Counted from the first letter of the stretch, positions 12,002 to 26,195 are shown. The stretch: 64,000 nt of DNA from Gracilibacillus caseinilyticus (GCF_022919115.1 NZ_CP095072.1:992001-1056000); one strand, 5' to 3'. Translations and numbers: made by a program. The notes: generated by a model not told the origin, from the letters alone.

Positions 12002-12631
12002 TTAGTTAGCCTTTACTGCACTCGTAATTTCAACGAATGATTTTCTTGCACCTGGAACGTTTCCTTTGATTAAGAGAAGGTTACGTTCTGCATCTACTTT
12101 CACAACTTCTAAGTTCTGGATTGTGATCTTCTTGCCACCCATTTGACCAGGTAATTTTTTACCTTTGAATACGTGCATTGGATCGATTGGACCCATTGTA
12201 CCCGGGCGTCTGTGGTAGCGAGAACCGTGTGTCATCGGTCCACGTGCTTGATTATGACGCTTAATAGCACCTTGGAATCCTTTCCCTTTAGAAGTACCTG
12301 TTACATCAATAATATCTCCCGCTTGGAAAACCTCTACGTTTATCTCTTGACCTAAATCATATTCGTCAAGATTTACGTCACGGATTTCACGAATGAAGCG
12401 CTTAGGAGTAGTATTTGCCTTTTCAGCATGCCCTTTTCCTGCTTTGATTACATTGTTTGCTTTTTGATCTGCAAAACCGATTTGAATTGCTTCATATCCA
12501 TCGTTATCTTGCGTACGTTTCTGCAATACAACGTTTGGTTCAGCCTCAATAACAGTTACAGGGATTAATTCGCCCTCTTCAGAAAACAACTGTGTCATGC
12601 CGACTTTGCGACCTAAGATTCCTTTCGTCAT
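12002..12631 (-). CDS. rplC: 50S ribosomal protein L3
   Basis: The 209-residue L3 ([20 protein letters not shown]) has the long loop with the central [17 protein letters not shown] motif (about 131-147) that extends to the peptidyl-transferase centre. It is an early assembly protein binding 23S domain VI. It lies 31 bp after rpsJ. Confidence 0.98.
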   Translation of the reverse strand: MTKGILGRKVGMTQLFSEEGELIPVTVIEAEPNVVLQKRTQDNDGYEAIQIGFADQKANNVIKAGKGHAEKANTTPKRFIREIRDVNLDEYDLGQEINVEVFQAGDIIDVTGTSKGKGFQGAIKRHNQARGPMTHGSRYHRRPGTMGPIDPMHVFKGKKLPGQMGGKKITIQNLEVVKVDAERNLLLIKGNVPGARKSFVEITSAVKAN

Positions 12632-12662
12632 CCGTTACACCTCCTAGATTAGTAAATTTATA

Positions 12663-13101
<439 letters not shown>

Positions 13102-13107
13102 TTGTTT

Positions 13108-13136
13108 ATTATATAGAATTCTTAAGGCGAATGCAA
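13108..13136 (-). promoter_or_regulatory. Sigma-A promoter of the S10-spc-alpha cluster
   Basis: TTGCAT (13131-13136), a 17-bp spacer and a perfect TATAAT (13108-13113) lie on the minus strand in the spacer after tuf, whose transcript ends at its own terminator. Confidence 0.8.
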
Positions 13137-13312
13137 CATTTATACGAAATTTTTTTAGATTTTTTTTCGCAGCCTAAATACTGTCCCCACCGCATTAGTT
13201 GCACATTTTAAACCAGCATGAAATATGTTCCAATCATCTACGCAAAACATGAACTATTTATATAGAAGAAAAGCGTCATATACTAACAAACGTTGACTTG
13301 ATTTCGACAGAT

Positions 13313-13398
13313 TTAGTGTGCCTGGATATCGCTCCGGCCAACCATGCAGCCTTCCGCAGGGCGCGAAGTGGTTGGCCGGAGCGGTTTCCTAGCACTAA
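13313..13398. repeat. Palindromic REP/MITE-like element between tuf and rpsJ
   Basis: A GC-rich 15-bp perfect inverted repeat, CGCTCCGGCCAACCA (13330-13344) and its complement (13369-13383), encloses a 24-nt loop. Shorter outer arms TTAGTG (13313-13318) and CACTAA (13393-13398) bound the unit. It stands out from the AT-rich spacer, and no U-tract follows on either strand, so it is not a plain terminator. It looks like a dispersed palindromic unit, although only one copy is in this window. Confidence 0.6.
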
Positions 13399-13492
13399 CA
13401 GCATATCAAAATGGCATCAAAGTTGATGGATGCAAGTTTACTTATGATTTTTACAGTGATTATATACTCTTTGGACGCAACCTTTTAAATGT

Positions 13493-13524
13493 ACAAAAAA
13501 GCAGGTAGACTACACTACCTGCTT
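13493..13524 (-). terminator. Intrinsic terminator after tuf
   Basis: The minus strand forms AGCAGGTAG, a 6-nt loop and CTACCTGCT, followed by TTTTTT, 21 bp past the tuf stop. It ends the str operon before the S10 promoter. Confidence 0.9.
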
Positions 13525-13544
13525 TTCTGTGTTAAAACATTTAC

Positions 13545-14735
<1,191 letters not shown>

Positions 14736-14796
14736 GTATATTTCCTCCTTTAATTAAGTAAACTTTTTAATTATATTTTCATGTATCTCGGCTCAG

Positions 14797-14825
14797 ATTA
14801 TAAGGAATCCAAGCCTATAATACAA
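14797..14825 (-). promoter_or_regulatory. Sigma-A promoter for tuf
   Basis: TTGTAT (14820-14825), a 17-bp spacer and TATAAT (14797-14802) in the fusA-tuf spacer would add tuf-specific transcription, fitting the excess of EF-Tu over ribosomes. Confidence 0.7.
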
Positions 14826-14854
14826 GTTATACGTTAGATTGTGAAAAAAATCAA

Positions 14855-16933
14855 TTATTCACCAGCATTTTTCTTAATAATTTCTTCAGAAATGCTCTTC
14901 GGTACTTCTTCATAGTGATCAAAGTGCATAGTATAAGTACCACGACCTTGCGTGTTAGAACGAAGCGAAGTAGCATAGCCAAACATTTCTGCTAGTGGAA
15001 CGAATGCTTTAACTACTTGTGCAGGTCCGCGTGCTTCCATACCTTCTACGCGTCCTCGACGAGAAGTTACATCACCCATAATGTCACCCATGTATTCTTC
15101 TGGAATTACAACTTCTACTTTCATCATTGGTTCTAGAAGAACTGGGTTACACTTGTTTTTAGCTGCTTTAAGCGCCATAGAGGCTGCTACTTTAAATGCT
15201 GTTTCGTTAGAGTCAACATCATGATAGCTTCCATCATAAAGTGTCGCTTTAACATCGATTAGTGGATAACCAGCTACTACGCCGTTTTCTAGTGATTCTT
15301 TGATACCAGCTTCAACAGATGGGATATATTCACGTGGTACAACACCACCGACGATTTTGTTTACAAATTCATAACCGGCACCTTCTTCGTTAGGTTCGAA
15401 TTTAACCCATACGTGACCATACTGTCCACGACCACCAGATTGACGAACGAATTTACCTTCTACTTCCGCAGAACTACGGAATGTTTCACGGTAAGATACT
15501 TGTGGCGCACCAACGTTTGCTTCAACTTTGAATTCACGCTTTAGACGATCCACAATGATATCAAGGTGTAACTCACCCATACCAGAGATAATTGTTTGAC
15601 CAGTCTCCTGGTTTGTTTCTGTCTTGAATGTTGGATCCTCTTCCGCAAGTTTACCTAAAGCGATACCCATTTTATCTTGGTCGGCTTTCGATTTAGGTTC
15701 GATTGCTACAGAGATAACTGGTTCCGGGAATTCCATTGATTCAAGGATTACAAGAGATTTCTCATCACAAAGCGTATCACCTGTACCTGTGTCTTTCAAA
15801 CCAACTGCCCCAGCAATATCCCCAGCGTAAACTTCAGAGATTTCCTCACGAGAGTTTGCATGCATTTGCAGGATACGACCTACACGCTCACGCTTATCTT
15901 TCGTTGAGTTCTTAACGTATGAACCTGACTTCAATGTACCAGAGTACACACGGAAGAAAGTAAGCTTACCTACGAATGGGTCAGTAGCTACTTTAAATGC
16001 TAATGCAGAGAAAGGTTCTTTGTCATCTGCTTTACGAACTACTTCTTCTTCTGTTTGTGGTACATGTCCTTCAATTGGAGGGATATCTAATGGTGATGGT
16101 AGATAATCAACAACACCATCGATTAAAAGCTGAACCCCTTTGTTTTTGAAAGCTGAACCACAGAATACTGGGTAAAATTCCACACTTAAAGTGGCTTTAC
16201 GAATCGCAACTCTTAGTTCGTCATTAGAAAATTCTTCACCTTCTAAATAACGTTCCATTAGATCTTCATCTAATTCCGCTACGGATTCGATTAAATTAGT
16301 ACGGTATTCTTCTGCTTGTTCTTTGTATTCATCTGGAATCGGCTTCGCTTCAGCACGAGTTCCTAAATCATCTAGGTAGTAGTATGCTTCCATTGAGATT
16401 AAGTCGATAATTCCTTCGAATTCATCTTCCGCACCAATTGGAAGTTGTACCGGGTGAGCATTTGCTCCAAGACGATCTCCGATTGTACCAACGGAATAAA
16501 GGAAGTCTGCACCGATTTTATCCATTTTGTTAACAAACACAATACGTGGAACACCGTATGTTGTAGCTTGGCGCCACACTGTTTCTGTTTGTGGTTCAAC
16601 ACCAGACTGTGCGTCTAGTACCGCTACCGCACCATCAAGTACACGTAATGAACGTTCAACTTCTACAGTGAAGTCTACGTGTCCTGGTGTATCGATGATG
16701 TTAATGCGGTGACCATTCCATTGTGCAGTAGTTGCTGCAGAAGTAATGGTAATACCGCGTTCTTGTTCCTGCTCCATCCAGTCCATTTGAGAAGCACCTT
16801 CGTGTGTTTCCCCAATTTTGTGGATACGTCCAGTATAGAATAAAATACGTTCTGTTGCAGTTGTTTTACCAGCATCGATGTGAGCCATGATACCGATATT
16901 ACGCGTATTCTCCAAGGAGAACTCTCTAGGCAT
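14855..16933 (-). CDS. fusA: Elongation factor G
   Basis: The 692-residue translocase has the P-loop AHIDAGKTT (17-25), DTPGH (about 83-87), NKMD (about 137-140), and domains II-V ending [20 protein letters not shown]. It drives tRNA-mRNA translocation and, with RRF, ribosome recycling. Length and motifs fit the housekeeping EF-G rather than a tetracycline-protection homologue. It follows rpsG by 42 bp in the str operon. Confidence 0.99.
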   Translation of the reverse strand: MPREFSLENTRNIGIMAHIDAGKTTATERILFYTGRIHKIGETHEGASQMDWMEQEQERGITITSAATTAQWNGHRINIIDTPGHVDFTVEVERSLRVLDGAVAVLDAQSGVEPQTETVWRQATTYGVPRIVFVNKMDKIGADFLYSVGTIGDRLGANAHPVQLPIGAEDEFEGIIDLISMEAYYYLDDLGTRAEAKPIPDEYKEQAEEYRTNLIESVAELDEDLMERYLEGEEFSNDELRVAIRKATLSVEFYPVFCGSAFKNKGVQLLIDGVVDYLPSPLDIPPIEGHVPQTEEEVVRKADDKEPFSALAFKVATDPFVGKLTFFRVYSGTLKSGSYVKNSTKDKRERVGRILQMHANSREEISEVYAGDIAGAVGLKDTGTGDTLCDEKSLVILESMEFPEPVISVAIEPKSKADQDKMGIALGKLAEEDPTFKTETNQETGQTIISGMGELHLDIIVDRLKREFKVEANVGAPQVSYRETFRSSAEVEGKFVRQSGGRGQYGHVWVKFEPNEEGAGYEFVNKIVGGVVPREYIPSVEAGIKESLENGVVAGYPLIDVKATLYDGSYHDVDSNETAFKVAASMALKAAKNKCNPVLLEPMMKVEVVIPEEYMGDIMGDVTSRRGRVEGMEARGPAQVVKAFVPLAEMFGYATSLRSNTQGRGTYTMHFDHYEEVPKSISEEIIKKNAGE

Positions 16934-16975
16934 GAATCTTTCTCCTTCCTACTTAAAGAATTGTTATTTTGATGA

Positions 16976-17446
16976 TTACCAGCGATAATGAGCGAAAGCT
17001 TTGTTAGCTTCTGCCATTTTGTGCATATCTTCGCGTTTTTTAACAGAGGCACCTGTATTGTTTGAAGCATCTAGGATTTCATTCGCTAAACGCTCTTCCA
17101 TTGTTTTCTCACCGCGAAGACGAGAATAATTCACGATGTAGCGTAAACCTAATGCTTGACGGCGCTCTGGTCTAACTTCAACCGGTACTTGGTAGTTAGA
17201 ACCACCAACACGACGAGCACGTACTTCAAGTACAGGCATAACGTTTTTCATCGCTTGTTCAAAAGCGTCCATAGCGTTTTGACCGCTGCGCTCTTGAACT
17301 AATTCAAACGCACGGTAAAGAATTTTTTGTGCTTTACCTCTTTTTCCGTCGATCATAATTTGATTGATCAAACGTGTAACAAGTTTAGAATTGTATAACG
17401 GATCTGGTAAGACATCACGCTTTGCTACTGGTCCTTTACGTGGCAT
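16976..17446 (-). CDS. rpsG: 30S ribosomal protein S7
   Basis: The 156-residue S7 ([20 protein letters not shown] ... [15 protein letters not shown]) is exactly the common length. It initiates assembly of the 30S head and contacts E-site tRNA with S11. It lies 40 bp after rpsL. Confidence 0.98.
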   Translation of the reverse strand: MPRKGPVAKRDVLPDPLYNSKLVTRLINQIMIDGKRGKAQKILYRAFELVQERSGQNAMDAFEQAMKNVMPVLEVRARRVGGSNYQVPVEVRPERRQALGLRYIVNYSRLRGEKTMEERLANEILDASNNTGASVKKREDMHKMAEANKAFAHYRW

Positions 17447-17486
17447 ATCTTTCCCTCCTTCCTATGATGTTCTCAATCATATAAAA

Positions 17487-17906
17487 TTATTTTTTGGCTT
17501 TTGGCTTCTTCGCACCGTATTTAGAACGGCCTTGCATACGTCCTTCTACACCTGAAGTATCAAGCGCACCACGAACGATATGATAACGTACCCCTGGTAA
17601 GTCTTTTACACGACCACCACGAATTAACACAACACTGTGCTCTTGTAGATTGTGTCCAATCCCAGGAATATAAGCAGTTACCTCGATTTGGTTAGACAAA
17701 CGTACACGAGCATATTTACGAAGTGCTGAGTTCGGTTTCTTAGGAGTTAACGTACCTACACGAGTACAAACACCACGTTTTTGTGGAGCGTTTTGGTCAG
17801 TCGCAAGTTTTTTACGGCTGTTATACCCTTTATTTAAAGCAGGTGAGTCAGATTTCTTTGATTTAGAAACACGACCTTTGCGTACTAATTGATTAATAGT
17901 TGGCAT
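17487..17906 (-). CDS. rpsL: 30S ribosomal protein S12
   Basis: The 139-residue S12 monitors codon-anticodon geometry at the decoding centre. The [11 protein letters not shown] and [13 protein letters not shown] motifs are intact; Lys56 corresponds to E. coli Lys43, so the classical streptomycin-resistance positions appear wild type. It carries the 13-residue insertion seen in Firmicutes S12. A 100-bp spacer separates it from rplGB. Confidence 0.98.
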   Translation of the reverse strand: MPTINQLVRKGRVSKSKKSDSPALNKGYNSRKKLATDQNAPQKRGVCTRVGTLTPKKPNSALRKYARVRLSNQIEVTAYIPGIGHNLQEHSVVLIRGGRVKDLPGVRYHIVRGALDTSGVEGRMQGRSKYGAKKPKAKK

Positions 17907-18006
17907 GTGATTTTCCTCCTCTCTATTCCGTTAATGTAATACCACACATCCAGGTGGTTCATAAAAGAGCAAAAAACAAAGTCTTCGCAAATTACATGCC
18001 AAAACT

Positions 18007-18258
18007 TTATTGTTTGATCGCCACAGTTGCTGCACCGACATCGATTCCACAAGCTTTTCCTAGTTTTTTCATAGAATCCACAAAGAAACAAGGAACCTGA
18101 TGATCAGATGCTACTTGTGTAATCTTACTAGTAATATGCGGGTCTGCATCACTAGCAATAATTACTTCTTTTGCATAACCATTTTTGATGGCTTTTAAAA
18201 CTTGTTTTGTTCCGATTATCGATTCAGTATTTACCTGTGCCACTTTTTCATAAGACAT
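18007..18258 (-). CDS. rplGB: L7Ae-family kink-turn RNA-binding protein
   Basis: The 83-residue protein has the L7Ae/L30e/S12e fold signature: GTKQVLKAIKNGYAKEVIIA, then SDADPHITSKI and the acidic-to-hydrophobic tail GKACGIDVGAATVAIKQ. B. subtilis YbxF, at the same place before rpsL, binds kink-turns. It is the first gene after a strong promoter and so belongs to the str operon. Confidence 0.93.
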   Translation of the reverse strand: MSYEKVAQVNTESIIGTKQVLKAIKNGYAKEVIIASDADPHITSKITQVASDHQVPCFFVDSMKKLGKACGIDVGAATVAIKQ

Positions 18259-18303
18259 TTAAATATCCTCCAAAGTAACAAGGATAACGGAAGCACCTTA
18301 AAT

Positions 18304-18332
18304 ATATTATCATCACCGTTTTTCAATGTCAA
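18304..18332 (-). promoter_or_regulatory. Sigma-A promoter of the str operon
   Basis: A near-consensus promoter: TTGACA (18327-18332), 17 bp, TAATAT (18304-18309). It drives rplGB-rpsL-rpsG-fusA and probably tuf. Confidence 0.85.
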
Positions 18333-18408
18333 CTTATTATTGAAAAAATCAATATAAATTTAAGGTCTTTCGTCTAAACCTTGCTTATATCAAGTAAATG
18401 GTAAAGCT

Positions 18409-18438
18409 CGGATTATCTGCTGAATCACAGATAATCCG
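18409..18438 (-). terminator. Inverted repeat just after rpoC, possible weak terminator
   Basis: An 11-bp perfect inverted repeat (CGGATTATCTG and its complement) with an 8-nt loop begins 10 bp after the rpoC stop. The following minus-strand sequence, AGCTTTACC, lacks a U-tract, so it may be an RNA-stabilising 3' end or an inefficient terminator. Confidence 0.45.
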
Positions 18439-18447
18439 AATACTTCA

Positions 18448-21400
18448 TTATTGAATGACTTCTTCAGAGTCTGTCTTTTCTACTTGGTTAGGATCTTGTG
18501 CAAGTTTTTCCTGAATGCGTCGATATCGTTGCATACCTGTACCTGCAGGAACCAGCTTACCAATGATAACATTCTCTTTAAGTCCTAGTAATTCATCCCG
18601 TTTGCCTTTGATTGCTGCATCTGTTAAGACTCTTGTGGTCTCTTGGAACGATGCGGCTGATAAGAAGGAGTCTGTTTCAAGAGATGCCTTCGTAATACCT
18701 AGTAGTACTGGCCGACCTACTGCTGGCTGACCGCCTGTAAGTAACGATTGTTTGTTGGCATCTTTGAACTGGTGAATTTCGAGCAATGATCCAGGTAATA
18801 CTTCTGTATCACCAGAATCTGCAACACGAACTTTACGAAGCATTTGACGAACCATTACTTCTACGTGTTTATCACCGATTTCTACCCCTTGCATACGGTA
18901 TACCTTCTGCACTTCTTTCAACAGATAAGATTGTACGCCATCGATACCTTTAACTTTTAATAATTCTTTCGGATCGATTGAACCTTCTGTCAACGCTTGA
19001 CCCGCCTCTACTTCCTCACCGATAGAGACTTTAAGTCTTGAACCGTATGGTGAAGTGTACGTTTTCGTTTCTACTTGACCACGCACAACAATCTCTTGTT
19101 TATCTTTCACTTCTGTAACGTCTTCGACCGTACCGAAGATTTCAGAAATTACTGCCTGCCCTTTTGGATTACGCGCTTCAAAGATCTCTTGGATACGCGG
19201 TAAACCTTGAGTAATATCGCTACCTGCTACCCCACCTGTGTGGAATGTACGCATGGTTAACTGTGTACCAGGCTCACCGATAGATTGTGCAGCGATAATA
19301 CCTACCGCTTCACCCACTTCGACTTCTTCACCTGTAGCTAAGTTTCGACCGTAACATTTTTTACATGCACCGTGCTTGGTGTTACATGTAAAGACAGTTC
19401 TGATGATGACATCTTCAATATCTGCTTCCACAATTTCCTTGGCAGCATCTTCAGAGATTACTTCATTTTTCTCAACAATGATTTCTCCTGTTTCAGGATG
19501 CTTCACGTTCTGGAATGCCGTTCTGCCGATTAGTCGGTCGATTAATGGTTCGATCATTTCAGTACCTTCTTTAATAGCTGATACAGTTAATCCACGATCT
19601 GTTCCACAATCTTCTTCACGGATAATAACATCTTGCGCAACGTCAACAAGTCGTCTTGTTAAGTAGCCAGAATCGGCTGTCTTAAGTGCAGTATCAGCAA
19701 GACCTTTACGTGCACCGTGTGTTGAAATAAAGTACTCGAGTACTGTTAAACCTTCACGGAAGCTTGATTTAATCGGTAACTCAATGATTCGACCAGCTGG
19801 GTTGGCCATTAGACCACGCATACCTGCAAGCTGGGTAAAGTTAGATGCGTTACCACGGGCACCTGAATCACTCATCATAAAGATAGGGTTACGAGGATTC
19901 AAGGACTTCATTAATTTATCCTGAATAGTATCTTTCGCTTGAGACCATACAGAAATGACACGATCATAGCGCTCTTCATCCGTAATTAAACCTCTGCGGA
20001 ATTGCTTCAATACTTTATCTACTTTGGCTTGTGCCTCATTTAGAATTTCTTCTTTTTCAGAAAGCACAACGATATCAGATACACCTACTGTAATACCTGC
20101 TTTTGTAGAGTACTTGAAGCCTAGATCTTTCATACGGTCAAGCATTTTGGAAGTTTCGCTGATTTTGAACTTCTTGAATACTTCCGCAATAATATCTCCA
20201 AGAATACCTTTTTTGAATGGTAAAATGATATCACGTTTCGCAATCTCTTCTTTAACATTTACCCCAGCGTCAACAAAATACTTATCTGGTGTTGCTATTT
20301 CTAAGTTTTCCTGTGTCGGCTCATTCATGTACGGGAATGATTCCGGAAGCATATTGTTAAAGATTAGCTTACCAACCGTTGTAATCATTAATCTACTGCG
20401 TTGCTCATCCGTGAACGCTTCTTTATTCAGAGAAGACGGTTGAATGGCTACACGTGTGTGAAGATGTACAAAACCGTTCTGGTAGGCGATTAATGCTTCG
20501 TTCAAGTCCTTAAACACCATACCTTCACCAATAGCACTCTCGCGTTCAAGAGTTAAATAGTAGTTACCAAGTACCATATCCTGAGATGGCGTTACAACTG
20601 GTTTTCCATCTTTCGGGTTCAGGATGTTTTGTGCAGCTAGCATTAAAATACGTGCCTCTGCTTGCGCCTCTGCTGATAATGGTACGTGTACCGCCATTTG
20701 GTCCCCATCAAAGTCAGCGTTGTATGCTGTACATACTAGTGGGTGAAGACGGATTGCGCGACCTTCTACCAATGTAGGTTCAAAAGCTTGAATACCTAGA
20801 CGGTGTAGAGTTGGTGCACGGTTTAATAGAACTGGGTGCTCTTTAATCACATCTTCTAACACATCCCAAACTTCTTCATGAAGACGTTCAATTTTACGTT
20901 TTGCAGATTTAATATTGTGAGCTAAACCTCGCTCCACTAACTCTTTCATGATAAACGGCTTAAACAATTCCACTGCCATTTCTTTCGGTAGACCACATTG
21001 ATACATTTTCAAGTGCGGTCCTACGACGATAACAGAACGGCCAGAATAATCTACACGTTTACCTAACAAGTTCTGACGGAAACGGCCTTGCTTCCCTTTC
21101 AGCATGTGTGAAAGAGATTTAAGTGGACGGTTACCTGGTCCTGTAACAGGACGACCGCGACGACCGTTATCGATCAACGCATCGACAGCTTCTTGCAGCA
21201 TACGTTTTTCGTTTTGAACAATAATGCTTGGTGCACCTAAATCAAGCAATCTCTTTAGTCGGTTATTACGATTGATAACACGACGATATAGATCATTCAA
21301 ATCAGATGTAGCAAAACGCCCACCATCTAATTGCACCATTGGTCGCAATTCCGGCGGGATGATCGGAAGAACATCCATAATCATCCAGCTTGGATCGTTA

Positions 21401-22059
21401 CCAGAGTTACGGAACGCCTCTAATACTTCCAGACGTTTAATCGCTCTGGTTCTGCGCTGACCTTGAGCTGACTTTAATTCCTCACGAAGCAATTCTACTT
21501 CTTTTTCAAGATCGATGTCCTGAAGAATTTTCTTGATTGCTTCTGCACCCATTTGGGCTTTGAAAGAACTGCCGTATTTGTCACGATATGCGCGGTATTC
21601 TTTTTCGGATAAAAGTTGTTTCTTTTCTAACGCTGTATCCCCTGCATCTGTAACGATGTAAGCAGCGAAATAAATTACTTCCTCTAACGCTCGAGGAGAC
21701 ATATCTAACACTAGCCCCATACGACTTGGAATTCCTTTAAAATACCAGATATGGGATACTGGTGCTGCTAATTCAATGTGGCCCATGCGCTCACGACGTA
21801 CTTTTGCTTTCGTAACCTCTACACCACAACGATCACAGACTACACCTTTATATCGTACACGTTTGTATTTACCACAATGACACTCCCAGTCCTTTTGCGG
21901 ACCGAAAATACGTTCACAGAACAAACCATCTTTTTCTGGTTTTAATGTACGGTAATTAATGGTTTCCGGCTTTTTCACTTCACCAAATGACCAAGAACGA
22001 ATCTTGTTTGGTGACGCTAAACCTATTTTCATAAATTCAAAATTATTTACATCTAACAA
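18448..22059 (-). CDS. rpoC: RNA polymerase beta-prime subunit
   Basis: The 1203-residue subunit holds the catalytic [12 protein letters not shown] motif with the three Mg-binding aspartates and an N-terminal zinc ribbon ([20 protein letters not shown], about 60-79). The second zinc site ([15 protein letters not shown]) and the trigger-loop region ([16 protein letters not shown]) are intact. It assembles with beta, encoded 125 bp upstream, and alpha. Confidence 0.99.
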   Translation of the reverse strand: MLDVNNFEFMKIGLASPNKIRSWSFGEVKKPETINYRTLKPEKDGLFCERIFGPQKDWECHCGKYKRVRYKGVVCDRCGVEVTKAKVRRERMGHIELAAPVSHIWYFKGIPSRMGLVLDMSPRALEEVIYFAAYIVTDAGDTALEKKQLLSEKEYRAYRDKYGSSFKAQMGAEAIKKILQDIDLEKEVELLREELKSAQGQRRTRAIKRLEVLEAFRNSGNDPSWMIMDVLPIIPPELRPMVQLDGGRFATSDLNDLYRRVINRNNRLKRLLDLGAPSIIVQNEKRMLQEAVDALIDNGRRGRPVTGPGNRPLKSLSHMLKGKQGRFRQNLLGKRVDYSGRSVIVVGPHLKMYQCGLPKEMAVELFKPFIMKELVERGLAHNIKSAKRKIERLHEEVWDVLEDVIKEHPVLLNRAPTLHRLGIQAFEPTLVEGRAIRLHPLVCTAYNADFDGDQMAVHVPLSAEAQAEARILMLAAQNILNPKDGKPVVTPSQDMVLGNYYLTLERESAIGEGMVFKDLNEALIAYQNGFVHLHTRVAIQPSSLNKEAFTDEQRSRLMITTVGKLIFNNMLPESFPYMNEPTQENLEIATPDKYFVDAGVNVKEEIAKRDIILPFKKGILGDIIAEVFKKFKISETSKMLDRMKDLGFKYSTKAGITVGVSDIVVLSEKEEILNEAQAKVDKVLKQFRRGLITDEERYDRVISVWSQAKDTIQDKLMKSLNPRNPIFMMSDSGARGNASNFTQLAGMRGLMANPAGRIIELPIKSSFREGLTVLEYFISTHGARKGLADTALKTADSGYLTRRLVDVAQDVIIREEDCGTDRGLTVSAIKEGTEMIEPLIDRLIGRTAFQNVKHPETGEIIVEKNEVISEDAAKEIVEADIEDVIIRTVFTCNTKHGACKKCYGRNLATGEEVEVGEAVGIIAAQSIGEPGTQLTMRTFHTGGVAGSDITQGLPRIQEIFEARNPKGQAVISEIFGTVEDVTEVKDKQEIVVRGQVETKTYTSPYGSRLKVSIGEEVEAGQALTEGSIDPKELLKVKGIDGVQSYLLKEVQKVYRMQGVEIGDKHVEVMVRQMLRKVRVADSGDTEVLPGSLLEIHQFKDANKQSLLTGGQPAVGRPVLLGITKASLETDSFLSAASFQETTRVLTDAAIKGKRDELLGLKENVIIGKLVPAGTGMQRYRRIQEKLAQDPNQVEKTDSEEVIQ

Positions 22060-22120
22060 GGGGTAGACCTCCCTTTTAGTCTTTGGGTTTTCGTTCGTTT
22101 ATGTTAATAGACAATTCGTA

Positions 22121-22153
22121 CCCGATCAGTCTTGCCTAACAAGATTGACCGGG
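22121..22153 (-). promoter_or_regulatory. Stem-loop in the rpoB-rpoC spacer
   Basis: Two 14-nt arms (22121-22134 and 22140-22153) around a 5-nt loop can form 13 of 14 pairs in the transcript. No U-tract follows. It is placed where RNase processing between rpoB and rpoC messages could occur. Confidence 0.5.
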
Positions 22154-22184
22154 TTTGAATTGGTAGCATCAATATTGCTGCTTA

Positions 22185-25100
22185 TCAGCTAGTTGTTTCT
22201 TCTATTTCTAAGTTGAAGTTATCTGCTGATTGCCCGTCATCTTCATCTTCATCACGAAGTTCGATCTCTTGTTCATCGCCAGATAGCATTTTGACATCCA
22301 TACCTAAACTCTGTAACTCTTTGATCAATACTTTGAAAGATTCAGGAATTCCAGGTTCAGGAACATTATCACCTTTCACGATGGCTTCATAAGTTTTCAC
22401 ACGCCCAACGGTATCATCCGATTTCACCGTTAAGATTTCTTGAAGTGTATAAGCGGCACCGTATGCTTCTAATGCCCATACCTCCATTTCACCAAAACGC
22501 TGACCACCGAATTGCGCCTTACCACCTAGTGGCTGCTGCGTAACAAGTGAGTAAGGACCTGTAGAACGAGCGTGTAACTTATCATCAACCATGTGAGCAA
22601 GCTTGATCATGTACATGACACCAACAGAAACACGGTTATCAAACGGCTCACCGGTTCTTCCGTCATACAGAATCGTTTTCGCATCACGTGGTAATCCTGC
22701 TTCTTCAAGCGTCTCCCAAACATCTTCTTCACGCGCACCATCAAATACCGGCGATGCTACATGAATACCTAATTGTCTGGCAGCCATACCTAAGTGCAAT
22801 TCAAGCACTTGTCCGATGTTCATACGAGATGGTACCCCTAATGGGTTTAACATGATGTCAATTGGTGTACCGTCTGGTAAGAATGGCATATCTTCTTCCG
22901 GTAAAATCTTGGAAATAACACCTTTGTTACCGTGACGACCGGCCATCTTATCTCCTTCGTGAATCTTACGTTTTTGAACGATATAGACACGAACTAACTG
23001 GTTTACACCTGGAGGTAATTCATCACCGTCAGCACGGTTGAAGATTTTCACATCTAATACAATACCACCGGCACCGTGTGGTACTCGCAGTGATGTATCA
23101 CGCACTTCACGCGCTTTTTCACCGAAGATAGCGTGTAACAGACGTTCTTCAGCAGATAGTTCTGTTACACCTTTAGGTGTTACTTTACCTACTAACAAAT
23201 CGCCATCTTCTACTTCCGCACCGACACGAATAATACCTCTTTCATCTAAATCACGTAACGCATCTTCCCCTACGTTCGGGATATCACGCGTGATTTCTTC
23301 TGGTCCTAATTTTGTATCACGCGCTTCAGATTCATACTCTTCAATATGGATCGAAGTATACACATCATCTTTGACAAGGCGTTCGCTCATGATGATGGCA
23401 TCCTCGTAGTTGTAACCTTCCCATGTCATAAAGCCGACAAGGACGTTTTGGCCAAGTGCCAATTCCCCTTTTTCCATTGATGGACCGTCAGCTAATATTT
23501 CACCTTTCGTTACACGATTTCCTTTGGCAACGATTGGACGCTGATTATAACAAGTTCCTTGGTTTGAACGGATGAATTTCTGCAGGCGGTAACGGTCAAG
23601 GTCACCTTCTACTTCTCTGCCATCCACTTCCGTAATACGGCGAACCAATACTTCTTTCGCTTCTACTCTTTCCACGATACCTTCGTGTTTACAGATTACT
23701 GCAGCACCAGAGTCTTTCCCTGATACATATTCCATACCAGTACCCACAATTGGCGACTTCGGCTGCATAAGTGGCACAGCCTGCCGCTGCATGTTCGCAC
23801 CCATTAAGGCACGGTTGGAGTCATCATTCTCCAAGAACGGAATACATGCTGTTGCGGCTGACACAACTTGTTTAGGGGATACATCCATATAGTCAAGCTT
23901 TTCACGATTAACGATCGTATTTTCACCACGGAACCTTGCGATAACTTCTTCATCTGAAAAGGTTCCATCTTCATCTAGTTTCGCGTTCGCTTGTGCTACT
24001 ACATAGTTATCTTCTTCATCAGCAGTTAAGTAATCCATTTGTTCAGTAACACGCCCCGTTTCAGGATCTACCCTGCGGTATGGCGTTTCAATAAAACCAA
24101 ATTTGTTTACTTTAGCGTAAGAAGATAGTGAGTTTATCAACCCGATGTTCGGACCCTCAGGCGTTTCGATCGGACACATACGTCCATAGTGAGAATAGTG
24201 AACGTCTCGCACTTCAAAGCCTGCACGTTCACGCGTCAAACCACCTGGTCCCAAAGCAGATAAACGACGCTTGTGCGTAAGCTCTGCTAATGGATTGGTT
24301 TGATCCATAAACTGTGATAATTGTGAACTACCAAAGAACTCTTTGATAGATGCAATCACTGGTCGAATGTTAATCAATTGTTGCGGTGTGATCGAAGAAG
24401 TGTCCTGAATCGACATTCTTTCACGAACAACACGCTCCATACGAGATAAACCGATACGGAATTGATTTTGTAACAATTCACCCACTGAACGAAGACGACG
24501 ATTACCAAGGTGATCGATGTCATCTGTGTCGCCTACCTGGTGAAGAATGTTAAAGAAATAACTGATTGCTGACAAAATATCAGCAGGTGTAATATTTTTA
24601 ATACCGCTATCTACGTTACAGTTACTTAGGACTGTTAACGTTCTTTCACCTTCAGGGTCAGTTGGATCCATGATTTTAATCGATTGAACGCTGATTGGAT
24701 CTTCTACCACACCCTCATGAGGTTCTATCACTCTCTCACCGAAACGATTTTCGTCAGAGTCTAGTATTGGTAAGATTTTATCTAATAAACGCCTATCTAA
24801 TTTATCGCCTTTATTCGCAATCACTTCTCCTGTTTCAGGATCAACAAGTGGCTCAGCTAAAATTTGATTAAATAAACGATTTTTCAAATGTAATTTTTTA
24901 TTGATTTTGTAACGACCAACGTGTGCCAAGTCATATCTTTTTGGATCAAAAAATCTAGAAACCAATAGACTTTTAGCATTTTCTACAGTTGGTGGTTCTC
25001 CTGGGCGAAGGCGCTCATATATTTCTAACAAAGCTTTTTCGCTTGTTTCCGTATTGTCTTTTTCAAGGGTGTTTTTCAAGTATTCATTCTCTCCGAATAA

Positions 25101-25727
25101 ATCCAAGATTTCTTGGTCATCTCCAAAACCTAACGCTCTTAAAAGGACTGTTATTGGTAACTTTCTTGTACGATCAATTCTGACATGCACAACATCCTTA
25201 GCGTCTGTTTCAAATTCTAACCAAGCACCTCTGTTAGGGATAACCGTAGCACCATAGCCACGTTTACCGTTTTTATCGATTTTGGCGTTGAAATAAACAC
25301 TCGGTGAACGAACAAGCTGTGAAACAATAACACGTTCTGCACCATTAATGACAAACGTACCTGTTTCCGTCATCAATGGGAAATCACCCATAAACACTTC
25401 TTGTTCTTTCACTTCACCTGTTTCGTTGTTTAATAAACGAACCTTTACTCGTAGAGGAGCGTTATAGGTTACATCTCTTTCTTTGGATTCATCCACCGGA
25501 TACTTTGGTTCACCTAGGCTGTAATCTACAAATTCCAAAGATAAATTTCCTGCGAAATCTTCAATCGGCGAAATATCCTGGAACATTTCTCGTAAACCTT
25601 CGTCTAAGAACCATTGATAAGATGCGGTTTGAATCTCAATTAAATTCGGTAATTCTAAAACCTCGCTGATACGCGCGTAACTTCTGCGCTGGCGGTGTCG
25701 ACCATATTGAACTAGTTGACCTGTCAA
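22185..25727 (-). CDS. rpoB: RNA polymerase beta subunit
   Basis: From the chosen TTG the product has 1180 residues beginning (M)[20 protein letters not shown], the standard Bacillus start. The TTG has GAGGGGTG at ideal distance; an open extension of 32 codons upstream is not RpoB-like. The rifampicin cluster [20 protein letters not shown] is wild type. Beta forms the catalytic cleft with beta-prime. The acidic C-terminal tail is shorter than in B. subtilis. Confidence 0.98.
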   Translation of the reverse strand: MTGQLVQYGRHRQRRSYARISEVLELPNLIEIQTASYQWFLDEGLREMFQDISPIEDFAGNLSLEFVDYSLGEPKYPVDESKERDVTYNAPLRVKVRLLNNETGEVKEQEVFMGDFPLMTETGTFVINGAERVIVSQLVRSPSVYFNAKIDKNGKRGYGATVIPNRGAWLEFETDAKDVVHVRIDRTRKLPITVLLRALGFGDDQEILDLFGENEYLKNTLEKDNTETSEKALLEIYERLRPGEPPTVENAKSLLVSRFFDPKRYDLAHVGRYKINKKLHLKNRLFNQILAEPLVDPETGEVIANKGDKLDRRLLDKILPILDSDENRFGERVIEPHEGVVEDPISVQSIKIMDPTDPEGERTLTVLSNCNVDSGIKNITPADILSAISYFFNILHQVGDTDDIDHLGNRRLRSVGELLQNQFRIGLSRMERVVRERMSIQDTSSITPQQLINIRPVIASIKEFFGSSQLSQFMDQTNPLAELTHKRRLSALGPGGLTRERAGFEVRDVHYSHYGRMCPIETPEGPNIGLINSLSSYAKVNKFGFIETPYRRVDPETGRVTEQMDYLTADEEDNYVVAQANAKLDEDGTFSDEEVIARFRGENTIVNREKLDYMDVSPKQVVSAATACIPFLENDDSNRALMGANMQRQAVPLMQPKSPIVGTGMEYVSGKDSGAAVICKHEGIVERVEAKEVLVRRITEVDGREVEGDLDRYRLQKFIRSNQGTCYNQRPIVAKGNRVTKGEILADGPSMEKGELALGQNVLVGFMTWEGYNYEDAIIMSERLVKDDVYTSIHIEEYESEARDTKLGPEEITRDIPNVGEDALRDLDERGIIRVGAEVEDGDLLVGKVTPKGVTELSAEERLLHAIFGEKAREVRDTSLRVPHGAGGIVLDVKIFNRADGDELPPGVNQLVRVYIVQKRKIHEGDKMAGRHGNKGVISKILPEEDMPFLPDGTPIDIMLNPLGVPSRMNIGQVLELHLGMAARQLGIHVASPVFDGAREEDVWETLEEAGLPRDAKTILYDGRTGEPFDNRVSVGVMYMIKLAHMVDDKLHARSTGPYSLVTQQPLGGKAQFGGQRFGEMEVWALEAYGAAYTLQEILTVKSDDTVGRVKTYEAIVKGDNVPEPGIPESFKVLIKELQSLGMDVKMLSGDEQEIELRDEDEDDGQSADNFNLEIEETTS

Positions 25728-26159
25728 CTGATTCACCCCTCGATCAATATTAAAGATAGTTGCTATAAAAATAGCACAAATGAAACGACACTTACTTTTT
25801 ATACAAAACTTAACTATAGGCATTTGACATTTTTCTATAGATCGTATAAATTTAGTAAGTGTTATACACTTGTTCGGTTAACACACCGAACAAACCTGCA
25901 ATCATGTCTGACACAGATTTATATATAGACATCTGCTAGAGCAAATGTTATTCAATTACTAGTATAATGCTGTGGAAAATAATTAAAAGGATTCCTGAAA
26001 AAAGGTAATGTAGATCATGTCTATTAGCTAATAGCCGTTGATAATAACAACGAAGATGCCAAGTTTAAAACAGTTCATGTTGAATAGTTTTACCTATTTT
26101 TTTAAAAAATATACATTTTTCAACATTTTCTCTTGACAAACCTTCCGTCCTATTGGCAT
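25728..26159 (-). promoter_or_regulatory. Long 5' leader of rpoBC
   Basis: About 430 nt separate the inferred start from rpoB without a convincing gene. It contains an 8-bp hairpin (TGTTCGGT / ACCGAACA, 25871-25892) and a perfect 14-bp palindrome (CTATTAGCTAATAG, 26021-26034). No terminator with a U-tract is visible. A second promoter may lie near TATACT at about 25963 but lacks a -35. Confidence 0.4.
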
Positions 26160-26165
26160 TTTTCA

Positions 26166-26194
26166 ATATTATCACAATTGCTAGGCGGAGTCAA
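26166..26194 (-). promoter_or_regulatory. Sigma-A promoter for rpoBC
   Basis: TTGACT (26189-26194), 17 bp, TAATAT (26166-26171), directly abutting the stop codon of ybxB. Confidence 0.7.
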
Positions 26195-26195
26195 A

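Noticed and set aside
25728..25823. 32-codon N-terminal extension of rpoB
   Set aside because: The TTG at 25727 has a well-placed GAGGGGTG and gives the standard RpoB start; the extension is cysteine-rich and unlike RpoB.
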